Positions 1 through 13,255 of a stretch of 64,000 bases of DNA are shown here, piece after piece (position 1 is the stretch's first letter; every line of letters begins with the position of its first letter). Position numbers and translations under genes: made by a program. The notes beneath the pieces are model-generated. The model was not told the DNA's origin. It saw only the letters and a list, made by a program, of their open reading frames with translations, and did not search any database. The stretch is from Rhynochetos jubatus (lineage: Eukaryota; Chordata; Aves; Eurypygiformes; Rhynochetidae), in assembly GCA_027574665.1 (NCBI GenBank), contig CM050654.1, positions 12,394,142 to 12,458,141 of the forward strand, written 5' to 3'.

Positions 1-982
1 AGACTTTGCCGGTACTTGCTGAATTGGTATTTAAAACACCGATTTAAACACCTGCAAAGGTATTTAGAACAAAATTTAAATCTCTGTTTTAATATAAATG
101 CAATTGTGTGATACATTAAAAGACAGCAGGTGTGTCTTTAGTAACAGTACACATGGATAAGCAGCAGGGACTTAAATGAGATTAAATGCTTATGCAACTT
201 ACAGCAACTGCTGAGACTGTATTGGAGGTACAGTCTACATAGATAATGTTCAGAAATGAAGGTCACAATGTAGATAACATGTATAAGCATAGCAGGAAGA
301 TCAGAAAAATCATACTATATCTAATTTTCTGCCAGCTAAAGCACAAATGTGGAAGTTGCATATGGAGGAGAAAAAAAAAAAAAAAAAGCCAAAAGCCAAA
401 CCCTGCAGCTGTAGCACTTGGGAGAAGCTGGACTGGCGAGTCTTTCCTCCCTGCTGCCAGCTCCATGCAGCAGAGCCCTCTGAGGAAGGCAGAAGCAAAG
501 GAAGGGCTGGGTGGCACAGGGCTCTGGCAAGCTGTGGGAACCATGGCTTTCTGATCATCACCTCCCTTCCCTGCTCAACACTTTCTGGCCCCTCCTGTCA
601 CTGAGGGTCAAAGCAGCAGGCTGCGTTCTTGCCATTCCCCTATCTGCATCTCATTTGGTATAAAAATGAGGTGATGAAAGTTAAGGTTCATTGGCAGTAT
701 CTGAACTCCTTCCTAGATGGCTGATAATGTAAGGTTAGCATCTTTCTTTACGTATGGACACAGGAGAACACACACACCCCCCTCCAACCCAACATAGGCA
801 GCACTATCCCTCCAAGGTAGCACATTCCTGCAGGGCTTGAAAAGGGGGAGAAAATTTCCACCATGCTGCAAGCACTGTTCCCTTTTCCACTGTCTTTTCC
901 AGCACAGGTGGGCAGAGGTCCCTGGTTAAAAGCATACTTTTAGCATAGGTATAAAAGAAAATCCTTCCAGGAATGGTGATTA
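1..982. other. Non-coding stretch, nothing recognised
   Basis: AT-rich sequence with a GC-richer patch at about 388-640. Overlapping short open frames on both strands at 246-604 run through a 17-A tract and share the same bases, so they look like by-products of composition. A short CA run merging into a C run lies at about 768-783. I recognise no gene, RNA or repeat family. Confidence 0.6.
371..387 (+). repeat. A17 homopolymer
   Basis: Seventeen consecutive A follow a GGAG-rich stretch. There is no polyadenylation hexamer just upstream and no recognisable retroposon body, so it is best called a simple repeat. Confidence 0.85.
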
Positions 983-1171
983 TTGACTTGCCGTTTAAAA
1001 GAAAATGAAGAGCAACTGAAGCGAGAAAGGAGATACATTGTGGATCGAAGCTGCATCAGACACAATCACTGCAAGATGCTGGAGGCTATGCCAAAGTGTC
1101 AGCAATGGAGGAGAGAATTTTTTAGTGTGAGCCCTAGCAAAATAAAATTTAAAAAAAAAAAAAAGAGTTGA
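983..1171 (+). other. 62-codon open frame ending in an A-rich tail, unrecognised
   Basis: The frame begins at a TTG (no ATG at its start) and reads a charged, coding-like peptide with segments such as KENEEQLKRERRYIVD and LEAMPKCQQWRREFF. It then runs through AATAAA at 1141-1146 into 14 A at 1151-1164. That arrangement hints at the 3' end of an old retrocopy. Against this, the hexamer lies only 4 bases before the A run, the tail encodes the final lysines, and a stop sits two codons upstream of the frame. I do not recognise the peptide. It may be chance. Confidence 0.2.
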
Positions 1172-4100
1172 AGTGAATAGCAGAAAGCTGATGTAAAAAC
1201 CTGATTCACTAAGGGCATGGGCTCAGAAACAGCAGGTTTATATTCTCACCCTTTCCTGCTCACGAAGACCAGGAAACATACCCACATAAGAACTGATAAC
1301 AAAGACCATAAAAAGGAACCCAGGAACCCTTCATTTTGGAGGAATTGTTACAGAAAATTGGAAGCACTGACTTAAAGGCTTATGGCTGTCAAGGTGCCTT
1401 TTTCTATTGCAGGCTGGCCCCTCCAGTGCCAGCAGATGAAAGGATATTTAGTTCACACTCTGAGCAGCATCTCCATTCCTCTGGGGCTCTTGGAGCTCCC
1501 ACTCTCAACTGAGGGGCTTTGCAGCTGTGTGCCATTATCTTTTGTCATCTCGGGCACCTATAGTATGGTGGATTATGGAACAGACTTTGGAGGAGTGAGA
1601 CAAGTTGTTCTTTTTCTGTTACACAACAGTCTTTTTACATAGATGGTGGGGATTACAGCATGACCTACATCCACCTTTGGGCTTGTAAAATGTGACTCAA
1701 AGAGCAGCACTGCATCCAGGCAAAGGAGACCGGCAGCTACTGCAGCCATCCCATATTATTTTTGCTCAATACCTTACCAAAACTCCCTGGTATCCATGGC
1801 AGGATGGAGCAATGAATCCTGAAGCATTTCAGAGACCTTTTAAGACATTCATCCAGGCAAGGCATGGCCACCGTTGCTCCCCCTGTGCCCACAGGACCTG
1901 ACTTCCTCCTGCAGGAGACCTCAGTGTGCAGGGAAACTGCCAGACCCGTGAGGCTGCAGCAAAGGTGCTATTTTCCCCTTTGGTAATATGTTTTCTGAGA
2001 TCATTGTCAGAAACCTCTGAAAATACTGCTATATATTACCAAAAAATATGCCATTGCTCTTTTTTTTTTTTTCTTTTGGGGCTGAAAAGGATCCGTGTTA
2101 ACATTTCACAAAGGAGTTGCAGGTCTCTCAGCAGTGTTCCCCATCTCATTACAAAAGCTGGCATCTGTTAATCAGTAACTCAAAGATTGATAAATGGTCA
2201 ACTGGATCTAAAGTTGTTTCTTAGAAAAGAAGCTGGAGCCAAACTAAATACTTCTGAGCTTCCTGATCAATAGGAATGAGAGTTACCTAAATTCCTATTT
2301 TACTTGCAACCTTTATCACTATACGAGGCAGATCCAAGACAGCCTGAACTCTGTAGGACTTCAAATCTGAGTCCAAATCCAAATATCACAGCTTCTGCCT
2401 ATTTCTGTTTCTTGTGTGTTTGAAGTCATCAGCATTTGAGATAATTTTTCATAGCAGAGCCAAAACGAAGCATCAGAGCTGGCCTTTGCAAGAAAGCAGA
2501 ATAGATCTGACTACGGCCCGTAGATATAGGCAGAAGCGCTAACGAGAGACCATCACAGCTCACATAATCTGCTGGGACAGATAAAGCAAACCCACTTGCA
2601 CAAAAAGGTGGGGAGGGAGGAAGTAACAGTAAGAAAAGGATGAAAAACTAAGCAGAAGTATATATATGCATATAGGAATAATTCTTATGTATGCACACAC
2701 ACATGAAAGCTCACAATAGTGTATTTAATAATTTTGTTAAAAGCTTTGGGGAAGTCATTGCAGGTCATAGAGCAGAGATTCAGTGAGCACAGAGTGGAGG
2801 AGAAAAGCTCGTAGGAAAGGGAAACAAAAAAGTTGAGTGAAAAGAGGGTATTTAACTTTTTGGGGAAGAATTCTGAAAAGAGCTGGCTAAGATAAGAGTA
2901 CTAATGCAACCTGACTTCCTCATTTCTTATTAATGTGGAGCAAAAAGTGTAATGAGGATACGTGAGAGATTACAACAAACATATCGCAGGGGCACCTAGG
3001 AGAGAGAGAAAATCCCTGAATCACTTGCCAAGTAGATAAGGAAGCTTTGATATAAAAATAGCAATGAATATCAGCTGCAGATGCTCAGTACCTTTGTTCC
3101 TCTACCAAAGAAAAGCCCATCAAGTGTGGGCTGGTATTTCCAGTTCATGTCTGATAGCAGATCTACCTCAAAATGAGAGCTCAGGTGCTGGGGCACTGTA
3201 CAGGATTTTGACAACACTCCCAGCATTTATTTTAATACCCTGTACTTCTACCCACTGCAAAATAATATAAAACCCTATCAAATGGACAGTTGAAAAAGAA
3301 ATTCAGGTCAAAGCTTCTATTTTCTGCAATGTACTTCAGCAGTGGATATATGCCAAAAAAAGTAGTCCGGGGATGCTGTGCACTGCCAGGTGTGAGGGGA
3401 GGGCAGAGCGGGACCACGCTCTTTCTGACAGCCTGGGATGCCCCGGGCTTCAGCCCAGCTCACAGAGAAACCCTGGGAAAGACAGAAACTGCCACCCCAT
3501 GGAAGAGAAAAGTGTCATTGTTGTATAAAATCTGCTGGAGTTTTTTTCAGCAGTGTCAGCAGTCTCCCATGGACTCTCCTGAGGGAAGCATTTTGCCCTC
3601 TAAACTTCCAATATTTACCTGTGGCAGCCCGCCTTCTCCAGGAATCTGCATCCAAGAAGATGAGGTAGCACAGGGATGCTTCCACCAGCTCTGTGGTATC
3701 TGCACCAGCTGACCTCTCTGCCAGCCCACCCTGCAGAAGTTCAATTTTCCCCCTAACGCTGCCATGTCAAAATGAAAGGGAATCCTGTGTGTGGAAACAC
3801 TCCTGCAGCCACGTTACCCCGGCAGAAGTCAACAAGAAGTGTCCAACACAAGAGAGCTGAGCCTTGAGATCATGAATACTATGGTACTAATGTTTTCATT
3901 ATGCATTTTCAGAACTGTCACTTTAATATCGCAATATATTCCCCAGAGCAGAAGACAACAATTTTCAGACCAAATAGAATTAATGAGGCTGGGTAACACT
4001 TGCATCTTTCAATATTCCCATTCTTGTGAGAAATATGTTGAGGTTCGGCAATCTGAATACTGTAAGAAACATTCATTTTTGCCGTATCACTTCAGCTGAG

Positions 4101-5929
4101 CTTGGGGTAAAGACTACCAAAATTGTGGTCTTTGCTTATTATAGCTAATACTCCAGCTAGAAAAGAACTTTAGTTGTGCGTTCCCAATTTCTTCATTTTG
4201 TGCACTTTTTAAACATATATACATGTGCCAGCATATTTCACAGGCCTTTTGATGTTTTATTATCTCTGTATGTGGGTGGTTTGGTTCCAGCTATAGTTTG
4301 AAGTGCAAATTTGCCTCTCAGTTTTCCTATGTGAAGGTTAAAAATACAGTCATGAAACAGCCCCCACACATTTTATTTTTCTGTGTTTCCAAAGCAGAAC
4401 TCTCAAACAAGGCACTTTTCTTCAAGCATTCGCATTATTTTTAAAAATAATCAAATAAATAAATAACCATCATCTGTTAAATAAACATAGAGCTTCAAGG
4501 TCCACTGTCCCTAAATATTTCTCCATATCCCTGAAGCATTAGCCGTAATGCCCACCCTGTCTAAAATCTCTTGGGAGCAACAGGCATAGCAGCAAAAGGA
4601 ATCACGGTGGGATGGAGATTAACTCGGTGCTTGCCGTTTTCAGCACACTGTGCGCTTCTGGTGCTTTGCATCTTACTGTGACTCACATGGAAATGAGGAG
4701 ATGGATCCCAGACAGAGCTTTACTTTAAAAATCAAACATAAAATAATCTATTTATTAAATGAGCATTTCTATCCAACATACTGAAAACAAATATGAAATT
4801 GTTACGTACTGGTTATTTTTCATTCTTTATTTGACATTCTTGCAAAGCAGGACAGCATTTTCCCAGTTCTGCTGGTCCAGAGGTCAGTGGCAGCAGCAAA
4901 CACTACAAGGTGTCTACTGAGAATTTGGCTGTCTGGAGGATTTTTTAAATCATATGAGCTGTGCTGCACATGCCAGTGAAGAGAGAAGGAGACAGCATGT
5001 TATTTGAGCATTTTGTTCCCTGTCTCTGAAAAACTTAAGGTTTTCTAGATTTTTCTATGGAAATTAAGGTTTAAAAGTAATCCCAGAGCTCTCAAGCTTT
5101 ACATGCTGTCAGGAAGGCTAGAAAGGGCTAAAGGGAGTTGGTGACTTTTAAAATTAACACCTTTTTAAAAGACAAAAAGTTGCACAAGAGTCTTTCCAGG
5201 AAAGCAGGCAGGAGTGGAGGGACCTGACTGTGCCTAGGAGGGGTGTGCTGTCCCTCGGCCAGCTGGGCTGAGCTAGCCCGCAGCAGCCTAGCAAACATTT
5301 GCTGCTGGGGCAGAGCAGCAGTAAATGATTACTTCTGTGCAACAAAGGGCAGCAGGGAGAAAAGTGTGGTTTGCTCAGTCAAATTTTCTCCCCGCGATGA
5401 TCTTGAGGCACTTCGTGCCATATACAGTCCTTTATTACTGCAGTAACCTTGTGAAGTTGAGTCTCTCATTGAAACAGTCACTGAGAGAAAGGAGCTAAAA
5501 AGGAGATTTTTTCACAATTTACTTGACTTCAAGAATCTCGAGGTGCTACTTTTTAAGCTTAATGAGAACAGTCAGAAGTGTGATTTTCAGGTTGCAGATG
5601 CTCCTTTTAATGATGCCAGCAGATTAGACCTGAAGCGGTAGCTGAAGCAAACGAGTAGTTATAGGTGACCTGATCCCATACTGTACCTTTCCCAGAAGGC
5701 ACAGCTGTTCTGTGGCTGCTCGGCATAGGTGCAATACTGATGATGATAAGGTGTGGGGTTTTTTTAATCCCTGCTGGCCAATGGTAATAGGATTCTTAAT
5801 CCACCAAATGCTACAATGACAGAAGTAAATTCAATCTGTGGATTGGTCTTTCATTTATTCCTTTGGATTAATTTTGCTTTGTTAATATTCTTAACCCTTT
5901 CCCTGGAGACAGCCTTTCTTTTCCAGCTT
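1172..5929. other. Non-coding stretch, nothing recognised
   Basis: Unique-looking AT-rich DNA. It holds a T13 run at 2060-2072, a degenerate TA/CA microsatellite near 2,660-2,705, and GC-richer patches at about 3,360-3,480 and 5,220-5,320. The longest frame (140 codons, 3,290-3,712 plus strand) spans the first GC patch and resembles no family I know. Confidence 0.55.
4434..4451. repeat. Perfect 18-bp AT palindrome
   Basis: ATTATTTTTAAAAATAAT reads identically on both strands and is followed by an AAAT microsatellite. In AT-rich DNA this is expected occasionally by chance. No function is claimed. Confidence 0.7.
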
Positions 5930-5991
5930 TGTGACCCCTTTTCCTTGGCTTACCCCTGACTTTCCACTTCCTTTCACTACTGCTCTGTGTC

Positions 5992-6081
5992 TACTGACAC
6001 TTTCTCTCTCTTTTCCCTTCTCTCCCCTCTCTTTCAGTCTGATACAAGCTATGCATTTTCCAGCTAGGCTGAACCGTAAGA
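5992..6081 (+). other. Splice-acceptor-like tract with a donor-like site 38 nt on
   Basis: A TACTGAC branch-point-like heptamer at about 5,992 is followed by some 35 bases that are almost all pyrimidine, ending CTTTCAG at 6031-6037. After 38 nt (6038-6075) comes GTAAGA at 6076-6081, a good donor. One of the three frames through the 38 nt is open. This is the most consensus-like acceptor I saw in the window. The peptide it would encode (core IQAMHFPARLN) is unrecognised, so whether it is ever spliced is unknown. The pyrimidine tract also opens a purine-coded frame on the minus strand that is surely an artefact. Confidence 0.3.
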
Positions 6082-9000
6082 GTGTGTCTTTTTGTCTGTG
6101 GGAGATATGAAATATTAAAACCAACATTTCCTCACTTCACTCTCAGTAAGAGCTTAAAGGAGCTGTTACAAGGATTATTTTTCCTCTACTTACTGGAAAA
6201 CAAAGATAAAATTGTAGCTTTCAAGTAGGTCATTTAATCTTAGAACATTTAATTGTGAGGTTGCCAGCTGTGATTTGATTTCTCATCTTCTTTTGTTCCA
6301 AGGTTACAAACCTTCCAATTCATTTATATTTATAAACAATGTTCCCACTATATTACATGCATGGATTATTAGGAACACCTCCCAGTAGAGTACTGTCAAT
6401 TTTTTGTACATAATTAATTAAAAGCCTCAAAGTTACCTTTTATCAAACTTTCACAGAGGTTTAGCATATCAGAAATCTCAAAATGAAAGAACTCTGTTTA
6501 GACCAAAGGGCTATCCAGCTTACCCAAGTAAGGAAATACTCTTTATTTCATGGGATTAAAAAAAAAAAAAAAAAAAAAAAAAAGGATTAAAGCCAAAGAG
6601 GAAATCACCTAGGGCAGAATGTGGCTGCACTGATAACAGAATTATATTTCACAGTAAAGGGAGCCAAACCCTGGCTCTAATTAACAGTCCAGTTCTGATA
6701 ACGTAAGTCAAAGGAGAAAACTGCTAGCCCAACACTATGGTCTTACCTGCAAAAGAATTGAGGTGGGAGTAATAACTGACCCCTAATGGTTAAACTGCTT
6801 ATGAATCATCCGCTAGAGGGAAAAAGACTGGAAATGCAAAGCTCTGCCTATGTGCATGGCTGCTGCCTTTTACAGTAGTTCCTCAAAAGCAAATTGAGCC
6901 TTTCAGCTTCAAATTAACTTGCAAAACTTTGAATCGGAGGCCAGGTCAATCTCACGCAGGGCCCAAGCACGTGGGAGTCCACACGTTACCATCCTATTTT
7001 CATGCTTGCCACGTGCAGCATGTGTGATTAGGTCTGGGATGGCCCCGCAGCACCAGGGATGAGCTGGCTAATAGGAGGAACACATATTTCTCCTTGCATG
7101 CTGTAAAAAAGACCTTTTTGTATGTGTTTCCTTGCCATTCTAACACATTCTGGATCTCTAAGTGGAAGCTCTCTGCCAGGAGAAGTACCATGGTGAACAT
7201 GATTTAGAGGCAGCAAATGTCCCATTGATTCAGCCCATCGCTGGCATGTAACAAATAAATGCAAAACTCTCGACAACATGTTATAATACTTAGCATATTT
7301 AGCATTTTACTGGGACTTTTGGCCAGGGCTTGTTGCCAGTAAGAGCATTATTACACTGCACAAATTTTGCTATGAAAGTTAAAAAATGTTGGGGTAACAT
7401 AAGGGCTTATTCCCCTTCTTTTCCACACCACAAACTAGCCTTGAAACCAAGCTCTGCTGTAGGCAGCAGCACAATACACGCAAGAGATACTTCTCATGAT
7501 TTCACAAGTGAGTGGACTGGGCTCTTTCACAGAGGTGGATTATCTGGAATACGACCGACGATTACATTCCCATCACTCTGATGGCCAGGAGATAAAGTGG
7601 GCTCTGTATATGAGACAAGGAAATCCTTGAGCCACACTGTCAGCTCTTACATTTTTAACAGCAGATTGAAAACATTTCCCAGGATCAACAACTTCCTGTT
7701 TTTCAAACGCTATAAGACGAAGCTTTGCAACGTGGCTATCTGCCAAGGAATTTTCCTTCTCCTGGTAGGTTACCACTGGTGCAGCAGCACTTTAACTGAA
7801 CAGACAGTTTCTCTCTAGAGAAAGTCATATATTTAGTGTCTCAAATGCTAGGTTAGATGTCAGATTTAATTTGAAACCTGAGATGTTGTAATTCAGGAGA
7901 AACCCTTGGCAAAATGTTCATGATTAAACAAGAGGACATTACTAAAGATATTACTAAAAGGAGTTCTCTCATTCTGCTTGATATTAATTACCTTTAATGA
8001 GTAATGGTTTACCTAAAAAAATTAAGAAAGCAAAGACTAGCATACTTTAGAGACAGTTCCCTATGATACTAAAGGACAACAAAAGTGAAGGATCTTAGTG
8101 ATCGAGTCTTCACAGTTACCTACATTCTACCAGTGCCCAGAGCACCACTATACTGTCTGTAAGAAAGAAAAATTCCCCTTCCCAGAGGCTGAAACTGGAA
8201 CTTTGATGTTATAAGGTAGGAATGCAAATGCTACAACTTGCAGCATTCTGAATTAGTAATTTACTACCGAAAACTTGAACACCATGGTGCCTTTTATATT
8301 GTGCTTGTTCTTTTCTGTGCATTTCTTCCACACACATAAGCCAAAATCCACATGGCTGTTCATAGAGAAACAACTTGATCATCTTGGAAGCTTACCCTTG
8401 TTTTATTTCAGTGAATCAGCTCACTCTATTTTATTCATTCCCTTTATACATATCTACATCTAAGGATCTCATTCTGGGCTTCACTTATATTCAGTGGAGA
8501 TCTAGTAAGTGAGTCTAGAACATAGGCTATCTTAACACAAAATAGATGTTTACATTTGCTCAGATATATGCTGACTTCTACCAATGATAACAACTAGATA
8601 CTCAATTGCGAGAGGGAGATCCCTGGGTAGCTGTCTCAGATGTAGACAGAAATACTAATTAATGTCACCCCGAGTCCCTGTTAGAGCTCTGTATACTGTG
8701 AAGCATGAAGCTTTGGACACAGAAGATCATGGATGTAAAAAGTAAGGAAACATTTTCCTTTTAATAGCTACAAAGGGAGGCTAATGTAAGGTACAACTCT
8801 AGCCAAAATTGGTTACCTGTTAATGATCTATAGTCTTTAATGAAAAGGGTGAAAATTTTCTCACCGTGTACATAGCAGAAGTCATTTGAAAAGGCTTGGG
8901 CTTTGCCAGCTTCCTTAATCATTTTCATAAAACACTGAGATTGTATGAACTGCAATAAAAAGTACTGAATGCCACTTCAAGACTTCTAGTTGAAAGCACT

Positions 9001-9830
9001 GGACACCCCCCTGCTGTCTTTGCTCATCCTGTGTAATATCTTGCAGAAATTCTGTAAACCCATTTTCTTAAAGAAAAAAATCACTGACATCAGTGTCTTT
9101 TGGGACACCTCCTATAAATAGTTAAAATTGCCCTGCTTTACTCAGTTTAATTATTTATTTGGAGAATAATTACTTTAGATGTCAGATCCATTATCATGGA
9201 AGTTGTAAATGATCCTGAAATCAAAACGAATGCTGTCTTCTCGAGATCAGTGACCTTAGCATTACAGACACTATTTTAATTGTTGTTTCACTGCAGAATC
9301 CATAGAGAATAAAAATGAAATGTGAATCTCAGACTGTCCTGAGATTTAGTTTAGAAGAGCTAACAAAACCTACAGATAACAAGAAGTGAAGGTTCTCCCA
9401 CTGCAGATGCGTCTATGTGCCTGTCAAAGTCTTACAGAAAATAATATATCCCTCAGCAGCAGAATAGTTAAAAGAAATAGTATTAGTATAAAATGTGAAT
9501 ATATTATGATAGAATATCATTGTTAAAGGTAGAGTCAATGAACTTGAATTAATATCTCTTCATCAAAACCTAATCCTTTCAATCATACATATGTGTGTGC
9601 CAAGTAGATGCCTACCAAGATCAAAACTGAACGTGCCTCTATTTACTTTAGAAAGGTACAATTTCTTTATTAAATTTATCAAAGATTTAATTGATTTCAT
9701 GATAGTTTACACACATCTGTCCAGTTCTGTGAAACATCAACCTTGCCTACCTCTCAGAAGGACACCAAACCTTTTCACTAAACATATTGTTGCTGTTAAG
9801 AGCTTTCACAATGCTCATCTCCTGTCACTG
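6082..9830. other. Non-coding stretch, nothing recognised
   Basis: AT-rich unique DNA with an A26 run. Short frames such as 7,330-7,581 and 8,275-8,463 resemble no known protein. A segment near 8,088-8,150 weakly recalls the 3' tail of CR1 but is too diverged to call. Confidence 0.55.
6558..6583 (+). repeat. A26 homopolymer flanked by GGATTAAA copies
   Basis: Twenty-six A are bracketed by GGATTAAA on the left (running into the tract) and GGATTAAAG on the right. No retroposon body separates the two copies, so this looks like tract expansion within or beside a short direct repeat. Confidence 0.85.
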
Positions 9831-10010
9831 AATGGGAAGACATGCAGACTGGGTCAGACCAAAGACCTGTCCAGCCCAGTAACCTATCTCCATCAGCAGC
9901 TGAAGGCAGATGGCCAGGGAACAGCTGAAGGCTATGGTACAAAGTCTGACCCTTCTCCTAACAGTCCCTCAGCTGCCAATCATCTGCAGCCCAGGGAGTG
10001 CTGGAGCTGT
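9831..10010 (+). repeat. Old sauropsid interspersed repeat, CR1-tail-like
   Basis: The segment contains CTGGGTCAGACCAAAG, then CCAGCCCAGTAACCTATCTC and a CAGCAGCTGAAGGCAGATGGC-like continuation. From memory this matches the GGGTCAGACCAAAGGTCCATC...AGCCCAGTATCCTGTCTC module scattered through turtle, crocodile and bird genomes. It is strongly diverged, which suggests an insertion older than modern birds. Family assignment (CR1-related 3' region) is tentative. A 146-codon frame crosses it and is not thought to be coding. Confidence 0.6.
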
Positions 10011-13000
10011 GTGGGGTTTCTTTGCTCTTAGTCACATTCCCTGGACATCCTCTCCCACAATGTGCCCAGTGTTCCCCTTGAGCTGTGGAAACCTTCAGCC
10101 GGCAGGATTACTTTTAGCCCAGGACATCACACGAAGACCGATCCTATCCAGCCTCTCTGCACAAGCTGGCAGTCATTGCGCTCTGTCTATGCATTTTCCA
10201 GTTGTGCCTATTTAACCATTACAGTCTTCATTTCTAATTCTGTATCGCTCCTCCTTGTCATAGCCTCTCCAATGCACAGCATATTTGCACTCACACAATT
10301 ATGCTTTACTGTTGTTTATTATTATTTGGGATTTTATCTCAGCACTTACAAACTATAAGAGATTGTGTATTCCTGGAATACTAATTCAGAATTTCTGTTG
10401 GAAGTGGCCAGGTTGTACCACATGAAAATGCTTTGTCCTATGACCTGAAAGCATCCCAGGCATTTCCTTTTACCCAGAAAACCAACACTGTCACCATCAC
10501 AATATTGTTCCTCAAGAGGAAAGTTCCATAACATGGAGAATAAGAGGAATATTGTTAGGTACAGACTGAGGGGTTTACTTTTGTTACTCAGAAAAGACCC
10601 TACTATCTGTCCTCACCTGTGTAAGGTTTACTCCCATACCTACCCTGTACCTCTAGTTCATTTTGGCAGATTTAAACATTTAAGCCCAGGTTTTGTGTTA
10701 TTTCTAACAGAAGACAACTTTCTAATTTCTGAACATTAAAAATGTTGTTGTTTTTTCAACCATCTTTCAAGACTTACTATATTGGGTTTGAAATCTTCTC
10801 TACTTCTCATTTACTATATGCCACTTTTTTTTTAATTGCAACCAAAACACCATCTGTGCTGAAATTTGTTACATGAGATTTTTGCTTTGGATATCAACTA
10901 TTTCTATAAAACATCACTTAAAATGAATTAGTCACTTTGGACATAAAGATAAACCAAACAAACAGTTATATATATCTTCCTACGCCTTTTTTCCACTAGC
11001 TTTTGTGGTATTTCGAGAAGCACCAGGTACAGGGGGAAAATATATTGTGTTCTGCTAATCATCATCCTGAATGAGGGAAAATAGCCAGAAGATTAGACTG
11101 GTGACTAAGGGGACTCAGATCTCCTCCATCTATCTGTGAGGCTGGTGTCAGCCACAGGCTGGTGGCCGGTGAGGGTCCCATGCCAGTCAGTAAAGTGGGC
11201 ATCAGTCTGGGGAGGCAGAAATGCAGACCCCAGCCAGGACAAACTCCTGTTACAGGGGTGGGAACACAAAGTTACTGACACAGCTGAGCCAAGAAGAAGA
11301 ATGAGTTGAGAAGGTAGCTCAGGATTTGCAGTTGTATTCAGGCAGGAATACAAACTACAGAGGCTAGATACAAGTTTTTTGCACAACAGATCTAATTTTA
11401 AACCTTAAAGGAACTTTAAAAAAAAGCATTGGCAATTACAAGAAGTTTTCCAAGGCTTTGAGGGACACATGTATTACATGTCTGAACTGCTATAGCTGTA
11501 CAGCTACAGACTTCACTGGAATTCATTTGCTTTGGTGTTTTTTTCTACAGTTGTGTTATTACACATCTCCACATAGTGGGGCTTTAATATAACACAATGC
11601 CTTGACACCAAATTCCAGGGACCATGTGTGAAGTCAGACAGCCATTTCAGGGTCTGTGAGCTTCTCTGACCTTCACTGGGCTGCAAAATTAGTTAAGGAG
11701 TATTTCTCCTTGCGCCCCTGCCAAAAACACCTCCATGATTTCCATGTTAATATTGACTCTGTGTTGATACCTGCAGCATGCCGGATACTGCCCATATGCC
11801 AGATGTGGGGCTTTCAGCTATGTGCTCATGATTAGGTTAATCTCATTTAGATTTGGGTTGCTACTAAAGAAAGAAATTCCATCCTGCCACTTGCTGCCCA
11901 ATCTGTAGAGCAGACACCTTGATAATGGAGGAAACCGGATCATGGAAATAGTATGGTTGAAAACGTGACCTGACAAAAATTTACTGGATAGTTTTCAACG
12001 CTGGCACCATGAGGTGGTTCCACACACAGTCCTTCAACCACTAATGCCAGCACAAAGGAGAGGTAAGGGACATAGAGATGTCCCTTCAATCTGCACTTAG
12101 ACACAGCTAAATGCGGTCATGGAAACACAGATAAATTCCCACAGGTCATTTGACAGTTCTGCAAGTCAGGGCCGTTTTTCTGCCATGCTTAGAGCCCAAG
12201 CTCTTTTATAGAGGACCAAATGTGGGACGGTAAGATACAGATGTTATACTTTTTTCATTCATGCTTTGTCAGTCAGATCTTCAGATTACAAACCCTTCAA
12301 GGCAGGTTTCACCCATCATCCTGCCTCTACAGAAGGGGTCTTACTTGGCTTTTCAAGTAAACGTGCTGGGTAAGAGAAAAATCATGGAGGGAGAGGACGG
12401 TGCTACCGTTGTTTCCAGCAGAGGCCCTAATGGAGCTTGTTCCTCTTACATAAGTTATGCAATAATTAATAACTGCATTTTGCACAAATGAGAGCTAGAA
12501 ATGAACCTTATTGACCCATGGGGGGTTACACACAATGAATCCATCCAGAAATGCACTATTAGCAACCATAAAGGATCCTTCTCGACAAAATGAGCTGAAT
12601 CTCGCTGCCCCCTGACAGAAAGTTTGCATAGCCTGCAGGTCACATGCATGCTATTTTATCTCCTTTCTCCCTGCGTACAGGCAGTTTAGACCTGTAATGA
12701 ATTTTACAGGATTGCAGTTCTTGGAGCACATCACTAAGAAATAAGGGATTTGAAAGCAAAAGAACAAGCCTTGCTATTAGTGTACAACAGTTTACATTCA
12801 CTTTTTAAGTCTTAAAAATCACAAACAATTGGCTTGAGAAGGCAGATCCCAGATGAAGCAAGCTCTGTAGGCCTGCTTCTACTAAATGCCAGGAAACGAA
12901 GATGTAATTTTAAGCAACTTGATGTGTGTAATAAAACAGAATCTAACCTTAAAGAAGCTTGGGGTTGGGGTTTTTTTCTGAAATACCCAAGAGAGAAGCC

Positions 13001-13255
13001 TTGCTAATGTTGGGAAAGAGTTTTACTGAGAGCACCTCAGATTGCCTAGCACGGACATGAATAATGGAAGAACACAGCCATCGCAGTAATCCTCCCGGGA
13101 GTCTTTCCCAGCACCTTGTTATAAGCTGCTAAGAAGCACGAATGAAAGCAAACTACAGCCCTGCCCAGGTCCTCCCTGTCTGCCCAGAAGTCCCCCCAGG
13201 CAGGGGCCACAATGCTGGTGAGATTTGCAGTTTGCCTGCCCAGTGTGCTCGCAGG
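10011..13255. other. Non-coding stretch, nothing recognised
   Basis: Unique AT-rich DNA. Open frames do not exceed about 100 codons and none resembles a known protein. Nothing else is seen apart from ordinary T-rich tracts. Confidence 0.55.

Noticed and set aside
3290-3712. 140-codon plus-strand frame
   Set aside because: It overlaps other frames on both strands in a GC-richer patch, with no recognisable domain and no exon boundaries.
5891-6127. 78-codon minus-strand frame rich in Lys, Glu, Arg and Gly
   Set aside because: It is the purine complement of the long pyrimidine tract, so the charged peptide is a composition artefact.
6558-6583. A26 run as the tail of a retroposed gene copy (likewise the runs at 25,868 and 33,851)
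   Set aside because: No polyadenylation hexamer, no coding remnant and no target-site duplication around a body. Simple homopolymer expansion explains them.
8088-8150. Possible CR1 3' tail (GATCGAGTC...ACCAGTGCCC...GCACCACTA)
   Set aside because: Only short words agree with the CR1 tail, and the terminal octamer repeat expected of CR1 is missing.
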